Below are positions 16,380-24,011 of a DNA stretch of 24,011 nucleotides, piece after piece. The stretch covers positions 1-24,011 of the forward strand of contig CALKWL010000372.1 in assembly GCA_938004235.1 (NCBI GenBank), in the 5' to 3' direction. The notes beneath the pieces were generated by a model, which had not been told where the DNA came from, did no database searches, and saw only the letters and a program-made list of their open reading frames with translations. Made by a program: the position numbers and the translations under genes. Each line of letters starts with the position of its first letter. Within the stretch, counting starts at the first letter, position 1. This stretch comes from an uncultured Gammaproteobacteria bacterium. Lineage in GTDB: Bacteria; Pseudomonadota; Gammaproteobacteria; Halothiobacillales; Halothiobacillaceae.

Positions 16380-16534
16380 ATGACTCAATGTCTCCACTAA
16401 GCCTGTTATAGAATCCAATAACCACAAGCTTCGTGATCGCTTAGGGTTGGGCGATTCGCGGGCAAAGCTGGCCGTATCAATAGTAATTTTGGTGTTGAAA
16501 TTGCTTATCCGATAAGAAAACTTAGGAGCAAGGG
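16380..16534 (+). promoter_or_regulatory. Leader of the 1257-codon gene
   Basis: 155 bases of unique, AT-richer sequence between the truncated prfC and the start codon; it must hold the promoter if the gene is expressed on its own. AGGAG at 16524-16528 is 6 bases before ATG 16535. TTGAAA (16495-16500) and GATAAG (16511-16516) occur but are too close together for a standard promoter. Confidence 0.4.
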
Positions 16535-19500
16535 ATGTCTGAGCAAAATTACGCTTTTGATGATATCGGCGACCTTGACGCCTTCTCCTTAGCTATGGCA
16601 ACCAGTTTGGTTGTTTGTCTTCAGGACATAGTGGATGCTTGTGGTTCGTTCCCACGTGAGATACGCAAGTTTCATCCTGTCAAGCTGGCTTCCACGTTCG
16701 GCGGGCTTCTGACACAGCGGTCACTTCAAAGCAATTGCCTTCGGCTTGAAACGCTGGCACACCTAAGTATCGCACTTGGCGAGGGCTCGCGCGCAGCGAC
16801 TCCCGATGTGCTCATACGGGGTTTCGTTTCGGTAGGCAGTGTATGTGGGCATCTGGAAGACCCACCCGAGGACGTCTTTGTCGGCAACATTGGCTCCGAG
16901 AGGGGTAATTATCTGGTATTGGAAGGGCTCTGGGAGAGTGGAGTCTTCTGCCTCCAGCAATTCGTCAACATAGTTGACGAGTTTCCCGATGAACCGCATC
17001 TCCGCAGGATTGCCAACTCTATCCATGCGTTGCTTAAGCTGTCCGATCTCGTATGTCGGCGAGCCGGGCTGACACGCAATGAGCGTGGATCGGAGACACG
17101 CACCAAAGTATTACCAAAGAGATTGGCACAGAGCTCTAGCGAACTTCGGGGTTTGGTGCAATTTACCTTTGATGATCTAAAACATGCTGGCATTGATCTT
17201 GACGACATAGCGCCTTTCGTTTTCGACGCACCTCAACGCTCGGAGCTACTTGCACAGTCCGTTGGGCATACTGAGCTCGAGCGTCGACCGATCGCGCTCG
17301 CAGAGGGTCACCTTTTCCTTGTCCTACCAACGGCCGTTAGCGCCGCCATTCGTCGTTTTTATATCCGTCTTCTTGGCTCTGGAGGGAATCGACATATCCT
17401 TCTGCGGCTGCTTGGGCGCGGATACTCGCGTCTATTTGAGCGCACACCCATGCTTGGGCGCAGTGGGGGGGCAATTCCCTTTTCCCATGCACATTGGGGA
17501 TCAGTATGTGGCGTGTCCACTCAGGTGGATGAAGGCCGGTATCTGAATCTCGTTTTTATCCTCGACACACTTGATGACTTTGCTGAAGACGGCCTTATGG
17601 GTATGTTCGCTGGCTCGCCTGTGCTGGAGGATAAAATTGCTGGCATCGTGGAATCAATGCAGGATGCCTGTGCTGCTCGTGAGGGGTTTCGAGATGGGGT
17701 CACGCTAATCGTGATCTGTGGGGTGGGGAGAGGTGCGACCCTCTCATTTTCAATCCAAAGGCGTGAACACTGGGAAGTGGAGCACCTTAATGCAGCAGAC
17801 TTCTACACGCTTAGTTGGGCTAGTGAGATGAGGCCGCTACAGCTGTGGCGCTTGTTCCGAATGCGGCAACAGTTACTTGGTATGAATGCACGCCTGAAGA
17901 ATGTGAATGGCTTGCTGAATCTTGTAGCTTGGGCTGACTCCCTGAAGGGACATTTAGTACCCCACGCTGACATCCCAATGGAGGCCACCAAGGGCTCATC
18001 TATCTTTTTGATCCCACAAAATGCACTACTTGACCTTCGTCATGAGGTTGCTACTGCTTGGGACATGCACGTCGAGCAGTTTATCGATGGGAGTTGGCGA
18101 TTAGTTCATACAGAGGGTAGGGGTCTTTTCGAAGAAGACAAGCAGCAGCCCGTGTATATCTGTCTCAAACCTCCAAGAGGCTTTGGGTCACTGGGGGCAT
18201 GTATCACCAAATCACGTGTGTGGTGGTTCGAGGTCGCTTCGCCGACAGGTGTTAACACAAGCAGCTATGAGCGATGGCAAATGTTGGGGACATGGTGTAG
18301 CCGTGCGGTAGTTCACTTTGAGACGGTTTTCGCATCGTGCCTAGGCACCGGCCCCATCCTGTGGAAATGCATATTCCTTGAGCCACAGCGGTCTCTAGAT
18401 TTTGAGGAACTAGACGGAAGCCCTGATATTGCAGAGCAGTCCATAGGACTTGATGTAGATGATGCCCGACGGATAGTACAGCTAACTATTGCCCCAGAAT
18501 TCGATCACGCCTTCTTTAATGTCGAAAATGTTGCCGAGGCTGCTCTCGTTAAGGCTCTCATCAGGGGGGTGGCAAAGCTTGCGGGCGATCAGCCATTCGA
18601 CTTCGATGGGCTCTTTGCGAAGATAGTGCCTAACACATACGCTCGCCAGTCGCATGCGTTCGCTCCCCGCGAGTTTCGCGACTTCATTCCAACTCTGAGA
18701 GATCAATCGCCCATCACCATTACTAGTTACGATGATGGAGTACTCAAGCTTGGCTTAGGATGGAAAGTACGCCACCCAAGTGCTGGTGGACTAGTGGAAG
18801 GAAAGGAGCAATGCCGCTCGTTCCTCAATGAACTTGTTCAACATTTGCTGAGCGAGCTTTGCCAAGATTTGCGCACGTTTAATCGACAGGATCTTCTGTA
18901 CAAACTTCTTCTCAACTTTGAAGCTGCCGGTGCATCAAGGGGGCGTTGGCACAGGACTGCTGCTGCGGTGTTGGCATTACGCTGTGATCAAGCTGCTGCT
19001 CTTGGGGCGATGCGTAACGACGAGCTCAAACTCAATGCGGTTTTCTTATGCACACGAATCCTTATTGAGATGGCCATCTCTGAGTGCCCTCTTGAAGGCG
19101 GCTATGCGCTAGGCGAGTTAGACCATTCACTGTTAATGGCAAAGGCTTCCGAAGTTTTTCATCTCGGCGGCTGGTCAGACTTGATCCATTGGGGATTCTT
19201 GGAGCCCAAGCTCATTATTCGCCCCTTAGGTGACGTACATGTCAGCCACGACTTCATTGATACAGTGATAGATGGCTTCGGTAATGCAACCAGTGAACAT
19301 CGCTTCAAGGTTTCAGCACGGCGTTATGACGATAATCTCAGCGTGCCGAACATTGTTCCTGAAACACGTGGCATTTTAGAGGAGAAGTTTCTTGATGCTT
19401 GGCTCGCGGAATTTAAGGTTGAGTTAGACGCCTTCAGGCGGTTCGTAGACAAGGTTGAGAACTGGAGTATAGAACTTGGACAACCGTTTGCGAAAATTCG

Positions 19501-20308
19501 GCGCAGTGAGCTGGAGTTAATGGCTGACGACAAAGATTCTGGGCGTAAAATTATCGAAGCTTTGAGTCTTATTCCTCGCCATTCTTGGCGTGATCCACCT
19601 GCTGGTCACGATGAAAAGGATATTGCTCCCTGGCGCTTCCGTCGTCGTCTGAGCGTGCTTCGCCGACCCTTGATCCAACTCTCGATAGACACTGATCCAG
19701 AAATCTTGGTAGCACCGAGCTTGTTGCGAGAGGGGTTCGTGTACACATTTGGGAACTACTACACAGGCTCATACGCTGACCAGCATCTTGGTTCCCCAAT
19801 GAAGAGGTACGCAGGCTATGCTCGCCATCGAGATGGCACGCAGTTCAACACAGAGATTGTCCAGTTGATGGGTGATCTAGGATGGAAAACTCATGCTGAA
19901 ATCGCGATAACCAAAATCGTTGGAAAGGTGCTAGATCGAAACTACGGAGACGTGGATGTTCTTGCGTGGGATCAAGAAAGCCAGCGCGTTTTAGTCATGG
20001 AGTGCAAGGATTTACAGTTCCGCAAGACATTCGGCGAGATCGCCGAGCAATTGATGGACTTTGCTGGTGTTGTAAAGCCTAACGGGAAACCTGATCTCCT
20101 GCGCAAGCACCTTGATCGTATAGCGGTTTTGCAGACCCATCGTGTAGAGTTGGCTCGTTTTCTCGGTTTAGACAGTGAGTGCCGAATTGAAAGTCATCTT
20201 GTATTCAGTAATCCAGTGCCAATGCAATTTTTCGACGGTTCTATTAAAAGCGAATGTTCTCTTCATACACCCGCCAGCCTTCAAAAATTACAAGTTGCCC
20301 CCCGCTAA
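16535..20308 (+). CDS. Giant protein with C-terminal PD-(D/E)xK nuclease signature, possible defence effector
   Basis: 1257 residues; I do not recognise the family. ATG 16535 has a good AGGAG. The visible signature is near the C-terminus: Glu1107 in QFNTEIVQLMGDLGW (helix), Asp1139/Asp1141 in YGDVDVLAWD, and Glu1156-Cys-Lys1158 in VLVMECKDL, followed by a helix with EIAEQLMDF. That order, E then D then E-x-K with a following Q-containing helix, is the restriction-endonuclease-like fold. Residues 1-1100 show no signal peptide, no membrane helix, and no Walker A or helicase motif; a conspicuous stretch is LQLWRLFRMRQQLLGMNARL then NVNGLLNLVAWADSL (about 430-470). GC is visibly lower than in metG or prfC. 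It is convergent with prfC, 57 bases apart, and alone between two prfC copies. A DNA- or RNA-targeting defence nuclease is inference. Confidence 0.8.
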   Translation: MSEQNYAFDDIGDLDAFSLAMATSLVVCLQDIVDACGSFPREIRKFHPVKLASTFGGLLTQRSLQSNCLRLETLAHLSIALGEGSRAATPDVLIRGFVSVGSVCGHLEDPPEDVFVGNIGSERGNYLVLEGLWESGVFCLQQFVNIVDEFPDEPHLRRIANSIHALLKLSDLVCRRAGLTRNERGSETRTKVLPKRLAQSSSELRGLVQFTFDDLKHAGIDLDDIAPFVFDAPQRSELLAQSVGHTELERRPIALAEGHLFLVLPTAVSAAIRRFYIRLLGSGGNRHILLRLLGRGYSRLFERTPMLGRSGGAIPFSHAHWGSVCGVSTQVDEGRYLNLVFILDTLDDFAEDGLMGMFAGSPVLEDKIAGIVESMQDACAAREGFRDGVTLIVICGVGRGATLSFSIQRREHWEVEHLNAADFYTLSWASEMRPLQLWRLFRMRQQLLGMNARLKNVNGLLNLVAWADSLKGHLVPHADIPMEATKGSSIFLIPQNALLDLRHEVATAWDMHVEQFIDGSWRLVHTEGRGLFEEDKQQPVYICLKPPRGFGSLGACITKSRVWWFEVASPTGVNTSSYERWQMLGTWCSRAVVHFETVFASCLGTGPILWKCIFLEPQRSLDFEELDGSPDIAEQSIGLDVDDARRIVQLTIAPEFDHAFFNVENVAEAALVKALIRGVAKLAGDQPFDFDGLFAKIVPNTYARQSHAFAPREFRDFIPTLRDQSPITITSYDDGVLKLGLGWKVRHPSAGGLVEGKEQCRSFLNELVQHLLSELCQDLRTFNRQDLLYKLLLNFEAAGASRGRWHRTAAAVLALRCDQAAALGAMRNDELKLNAVFLCTRILIEMAISECPLEGGYALGELDHSLLMAKASEVFHLGGWSDLIHWGFLEPKLIIRPLGDVHVSHDFIDTVIDGFGNATSEHRFKVSARRYDDNLSVPNIVPETRGILEEKFLDAWLAEFKVELDAFRRFVDKVENWSIELGQPFAKIRRSELELMADDKDSGRKIIEALSLIPRHSWRDPPAGHDEKDIAPWRFRRRLSVLRRPLIQLSIDTDPEILVAPSLLREGFVYTFGNYYTGSYADQHLGSPMKRYAGYARHRDGTQFNTEIVQLMGDLGWKTHAEIAITKIVGKVLDRNYGDVDVLAWDQESQRVLVMECKDLQFRKTFGEIAEQLMDFAGVVKPNGKPDLLRKHLDRIAVLQTHRVELARFLGLDSECRIESHLVFSNPVPMQFFDGSIKSECSLHTPASLQKLQVAPR

Positions 20309-20365
20309 GGGTCTATCACTGCATCCTTGACGACCCAAAATTTACCGATTACCTGAACTTTGGCC

Positions 20366-21955
<1,590 letters not shown>

Positions 21956-21994
21956 GAGTATGAGCATGGAAGCGCGAAGGTCGCGCATGATAAC

Positions 21995-22018
21995 AAAAAG
22001 CCCGGCACAAGGCCGGGC
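21995..22018 (-). terminator. Rho-independent terminator of the DUF302 gene
   Basis: GCCCGGC (22000-22006), loop ACAAG, GCCGGGC (22012-22018): a perfect 7-bp GC stem followed on the minus strand by TTTTT (21995-21999). It is 30 bases past the stop of the DUF302 gene and upstream of prfC, so prfC needs its own promoter in a short space. Confidence 0.9.
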
Positions 22019-22047
22019 GCGTCGAGCACTTCAGTATGGGAACGAAA

Positions 22048-22710
22048 TCAGATTTCGCCCTTGGAGCCTCTCTCCAGCATTTCCCACATGGTGTCGCGCA
22101 CGTTTGTTGCAGCCTTGAGCAGCTCTGGGTGATCTTTCATGTTCTGCCCCATTTTCAACATCATGTCCATGTTGAGGGTGGACAACCACAGGCCGTCAGG
22201 CTTTTCAACGACAACAACCCGGCAAGGCAGGTAAGCGGCCATGCTGGGAGCAAAATCAATCATCTTGCGTGCCGTTTCAGGGTTGCAGTAGGAAGAGATG
22301 AAAATGACGCCGGATTTAACGCCGCGTGCATTCAGTTCATCCGAAAGCGGAAGTTCACCCACCGCCTTGATATTGCGTTCAGTAGCGACTGACTCCAGTG
22401 CCGCCTTGATGTCATCCAGGGTCACGCCGTCAGCAACTTTCTTTTCCCAGACCGTGGTGTAACCAATTTCACCCTTGCTCTCAACCCAGCGATTGAGCAT
22501 GGTTGCGGTTTCCTCAGCCGCGCCCGGAGCAAGATTGCCCGCGGCTGCGATCAGACCCTGCGGATCCTTGTTAATCACTTCGACAATGGGCTTCATGCCT
22601 GAGCTCATCATGCCAGGCATCAGCTGCATCATGCCCGGCATCACCGCCGCCATATACCCGCCTGCTACCAGAGCAAGCACTCCAACCAAGGCCAACAGGT
22701 TACGAATCAT
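22048..22710 (-). CDS. DUF302 family protein, membrane-anchored, Met-rich N-terminus
   Basis: 220 residues; biochemical role of DUF302 proteins is not established. ATG 22710 has GGAG at 7-base spacing and gives MIRNLLALVGVLALVAGGYM, an uncleaved anchor or signal. A short Met-rich stretch follows (MPGMMQLMPGMMSSGM), which could bind metal, though this is speculation. The DUF302 core starts near TTVWEKKVADGVTLDDIKAA and contains the typical SSYCNPETARKM and AAYLPCRVVVVE, then WLSTLNMDMM. The C-terminal end RDTMWEMLERGSKGEI is nearly the same as that of the divergent paralogue (RDTIWKMMQAASKGEF). Probably faces the periplasm. It has its own terminator. Confidence 0.87.
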   Translation of the reverse strand: MIRNLLALVGVLALVAGGYMAAVMPGMMQLMPGMMSSGMKPIVEVINKDPQGLIAAAGNLAPGAAEETATMLNRWVESKGEIGYTTVWEKKVADGVTLDDIKAALESVATERNIKAVGELPLSDELNARGVKSGVIFISSYCNPETARKMIDFAPSMAAYLPCRVVVVEKPDGLWLSTLNMDMMLKMGQNMKDHPELLKAATNVRDTMWEMLERGSKGEI

Positions 22711-22741
22711 CTGCAATCTCCAGAAAATGTTGAGAACTAAC

Positions 22742-22758
22742 TTGACGGCAAGCGTCAA
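22742..22758. promoter_or_regulatory. Inverted repeat, possible operator
   Basis: TTGACG (22742-22747), GCAAG, CGTCAA (22753-22758), extended by AA/TT outside with one mismatch. It lies about 32-48 bases before the start codon of the minus-strand DUF302 gene, a suitable place for an operator. On the minus strand TTGACG could also serve as a -35 element, but no good -10 follows. Confidence 0.4.
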
Positions 22759-22813
22759 CTTTTAGGTGCGCAAGGTTAGCTTAATCCCCCCATAAACCCA
22801 ATCCATAAACTTT

Positions 22814-22822
22814 TTATCCACA
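22814..22822 (+). promoter_or_regulatory. Perfect match to the consensus DnaA box
   Basis: TTATCCACA, identical to the E. coli R1-type box. Only one perfect copy is in the spacer; TTATCCCACA at 22961-22970 is near but has an extra base. No dnaA, dnaN or other origin genes are nearby, so this is not an origin as seen here. Confidence 0.35.
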
Positions 22823-22923
22823 ATACAAAGAAGTAATCGCTAATTTTCTAATATAACTTTCATGATGCCCGCATCAATCACACACTGAATAAATGTGCTT
22901 TATGAACAAACAGTTAAATGCGT

Positions 22924-22953
22924 TTGTCATCGTACATTAACGAACCCTAAACT
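22924..22953 (+). promoter_or_regulatory. Candidate sigma-70 promoter of the DUF302 lipoprotein gene
   Basis: TTGTCA (22924-22929), an 18-base spacer, TAAACT (22948-22953). It would start transcription about 55-60 bases before the TTG start codon. The AT-rich surroundings fit. Confidence 0.45.
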
Positions 22954-23016
22954 ACCTGCGTTATCCCACAAGCAGGTGTGGGTAGCGTTACATCAACCCT
23001 ATCGAGGAGTACAGCG

Positions 23017-23589
23017 TTGATTAAATCATCACTAAAATTACTGGTCGCGGCGACGGCGGCATTCTCGCTGTCCGGCTGCGGATTCATGGCCATTCAGGAC
23101 AAACTTGATCCTCAGGCCATGGACACCTACATGCAGATGTATGACAAGTTCGTAGCTAGCGAAGGTGATTTGGGCGCGGCCACTGTGTGGGCGGTCAAAG
23201 TCAACAAGGGCGTGACGCCGGATGACATTGCCCAGGCGCTGCAATCTGCATCCCTCGGCACCGGTCTGCTCGATGTAGGCCAGATGCCCCTGTCCAAGGA
23301 AATCGAAGCGCGTTCAGGCAAGCCCACCCGCTACCTGCACATCTATCAGTTCTGCAACCCGCTCACAGCACGGTCGGCGACTGATTTCAGCCCGTACTTC
23401 TCGGCCTACCTGCCCTGCCGCATCTCCGTGGTTGAGCACGAAAACGGCGAGCTATGGCTGTACAGTCTGAATATGGACATGTTTGTACACGGCGGCAAAA
23501 ACATGCCGGAACCCTTCCGTACCGATGCAATTAAGGTACGCGACACCATCTGGAAGATGATGCAGGCCGCCTCCAAAGGTGAGTTCTAA
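23017..23589 (+). CDS. DUF302 family lipoprotein with TTG start
   Basis: 190 residues, paralogue of the divergent gene at 22048-22710. I choose TTG 23017 because GAGGAG (23004-23009) is 7 bases upstream and the product then starts MIKSSLKLLVAATAAFSLSG with the lipobox LSGC at Cys21; a GTG at 22978 in the same frame has no comparable site and would spoil the signal peptide. The core shows TVWAVKVNKGVTPDDIAQAL, QFCNPLTARSAT, AYLPCRISVVE and LYSLNMDMF. The Met-rich segment of the paralogue is missing. Predicted to sit in the periplasm, lipid-anchored. Two anchoring modes for one domain, under a shared control region, suggest that the two products work together or replace each other. Confidence 0.87.
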   Translation: MIKSSLKLLVAATAAFSLSGCGFMAIQDKLDPQAMDTYMQMYDKFVASEGDLGAATVWAVKVNKGVTPDDIAQALQSASLGTGLLDVGQMPLSKEIEARSGKPTRYLHIYQFCNPLTARSATDFSPYFSAYLPCRISVVEHENGELWLYSLNMDMFVHGGKNMPEPFRTDAIKVRDTIWKMMQAASKGEF

Positions 23590-23647
23590 ATCATTGCTCG
23601 GATTTAAGGCATCGAAGCGAAAATCTGGCTGGGCAAGGGCAGCTGTG

Positions 23648-23692
23648 CCGCTTTCGCAGGGCAATAGTGGGTTCTATTGCCCAAAAAAGCGG
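23648..23692. repeat. Two-stem hairpin element
   Basis: Inner stem GGGCAATAG (23659-23667) / CTATTGCCC (23674-23682), perfect 9 bp around TGGGTT. Outer stem CCGCTTT (23648-23654) / AAAGCGG (23686-23692), perfect 7 bp. The spacers between the stems are 4 and 3 bases. No T-run follows on the plus strand. Confidence 0.65.
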
Positions 23693-23697
23693 TGACA

Positions 23698-23757
23698 CTG
23701 CACCGTCCAGACGGATTTGCAGCCGATTTCCCTAAAGTCCGACGGACTCCTAGGTGC
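23698..23757. repeat. Possible degenerate relative of repeats A and B
   Basis: AAAGTCCGACGGACTCCTAG near the right end lines up with CAAGTCCGACAGGCTGCTCG of copy A and its counterpart in copy B with a handful of mismatches; the left part (ACGGATTTGCAGCCGAT) also resembles GTCGGACTTGAGGCGAT. It has its own short palindromes (CCGTC/GACGG, AGTCCG/CGGACT). The assignment is tentative. Confidence 0.35.
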
Positions 23758-23786
23758 GGGCGTCCATGGCCGTGCCCCCAATGCAA

Positions 23787-23814
23787 AACCCCCGTGAATG
23801 CACGGGGGTTTTTC
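23787..23814. terminator. Strong bidirectional terminator
   Basis: AACCCCCGTG (23787-23796), loop AATG, CACGGGGGTT (23801-23810): a perfect 10-bp stem. On the plus strand it is followed by TTTCTTT, ending DUF302 transcription; on the minus strand by TTTT, ending grxD transcription. This fits the convergent genes on both sides. Confidence 0.93.
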
Positions 23815-23833
23815 TTTACTCGCGTTGCCCGGC

Positions 23834-23965
23834 TCAGGACGCGGGAGCCGCCGCCTTCTCCAGCATCGGCTTCAGCTCACCGCGCTGGTGCAGCTCGACC
23901 GTAATATCCGAGCCGCCAATCAGCTCGCCACTGACATAAATCTGCGGGAACGTCGGCCAGTCCTG
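23834..23965 (-). CDS. grxD: Monothiol glutaredoxin (Grx4/GrxD type), C-terminal 43 codons only
   Basis: The partial product begins QDWPTFPQIYVSGELIGGSD and ends LKPMLEKAAAPAS. The WPTFPQIYVSGELIGGSDI block is the glutathione-binding cis-Pro and GG(S/C)D part of CGFS-type monothiol glutaredoxins, which carry [2Fe-2S] clusters with BolA-like partners. The CGFS active site lies upstream and is not in the window. The frame is cut at 23965, where adapter sequence begins, so the real gene continues in the genome. Residue 19 of the fragment is Ser where E. coli GrxD has Cys (GGCD); from general knowledge this is a common variant. Confidence 0.93.
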   Translation of the reverse strand, partial: QDWPTFPQIYVSGELIGGSDITVELHQRGELKPMLEKAAAPAS

Positions 23966-24011
23966 AGATCGGAAGAGCACACGTCTGAACTCCAGTCACG
24001 TCAGTCAATCT
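23966..24011 (+). other. Illumina TruSeq adapter plus index, not genomic
   Basis: From AGATCGGAAGAGC (23966-23978) to 23999 the sequence is the 34-base TruSeq read-1 adapter. The next eight bases (24000-24007, GTCAGTCA) are in the index position and ATCT (24008-24011) is the start of the constant part after the index. It joins grxD in mid-codon context and has no biological meaning. The sequence should be trimmed at 23965. Confidence 0.98.

Larger units (their letters stand above)
22711..23016. promoter_or_regulatory. Shared AT-rich regulatory region of the divergent DUF302 pair
   Basis: 306 bases without a gene and clearly AT-richer than the rest of the window. It holds an inverted repeat near the minus-strand gene (22742-22758), a perfect DnaA-box sequence (22814-22822) and a plausible promoter for the plus-strand gene (22924-22953). 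No regulator gene is adjacent. Confidence 0.6.
23590..23833. other. Intergenic region with structured repeats and terminator
   Basis: 244 bases between the convergent DUF302 and grxD genes. From left to right: a hairpin of two stacked stems (23648-23692), a palindromic segment related to repeats A and B (23698-23757), and the terminator at 23787-23814. No coding frame that I can support. Confidence 0.6.

Noticed and set aside
16071..16427. The truncated prfC copy read as a real 118-residue gene starting at 16427
   Set aside because: The first 16 codons are unrelated to prfC, no ribosome site precedes them, and the GTPase domain is absent.
16380..20363. IS element or transposon carrying the large gene
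   Set aside because: No transposase and no terminal inverted repeats; the flanking repeats are pieces of prfC, not IS ends.
22814..22822. Replication origin suggested by a perfect DnaA box in AT-rich DNA
   Set aside because: Only one exact box, no 13-mer array, and none of the usual origin genes nearby.

Overview
This window looks like one complete assembly contig from a proteobacterium, Beta- or Gammaproteobacteria. Supporting this are MexAB-OprM-type efflux genes, a divergent mrp/metG pair as in Escherichia coli, a YedI-like DUF808 protein, PrfC, a monothiol glutaredoxin and Gram-negative lipoprotein signals. The core genes are GC-rich by eye. I cannot name the species. The right end (23966-24011) is an untrimmed Illumina adapter with an 8-base index, not genome. 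The left end carries an in-frame stop in recG.

Layout. 1-997: N-terminal part of recG (-). 1107-2948: a lipoprotein of the UshA/NadN 5'-nucleotidase family (-) with its own terminator. 3195-9008: a three-gene RND efflux operon (+), preceded by a perfect 17-bp inverted repeat. 9101-10030: DUF808 membrane protein (+). 10075-10503: 'host attachment' family protein (-). 10664-11782: mrp (-). 11783-12072: an intergenic block of nested palindromes. 12073-14852: metG overlapping a small lipoprotein gene whose signal peptide is partly encoded by a GC-rich palindromic repeat (+). 14884-15519: an unrecognised 211-residue protein (-). 15736-15977: a SEC-C zinc-motif gene broken by two single-base insertions (-).

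The most interesting part is 16069-20674. A 311-bp piece of the 3' end of prfC (102 codons plus stop) lies 4295 bp from the same segment of the intact prfC (20366-21955, -), in direct orientation. Between the copies is a single gene of 1257 codons (16535-20308, +), visibly lower in GC than its surroundings. Its product is unrecognised but carries a convincing PD-(D/E)xK nuclease signature near the C-terminus. The two prfC segments differ at about 28 sites, mostly silent. They therefore diverged mainly as functional genes in different lineages before being joined. This is the footprint of an integrated element that replaced the 3' end of prfC and displaced the resident one. It has no visible integrase and only one cargo gene, which makes it a candidate single-gene defence or nuclease system.

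The right end holds two divergent paralogues of the DUF302 family, one membrane-anchored and Met-rich, the other a lipoprotein with a TTG start, around an AT-rich 306-bp spacer. After a structured repeat region and a strong bidirectional terminator comes the C-terminal end of grxD (-), cut off by the adapter.
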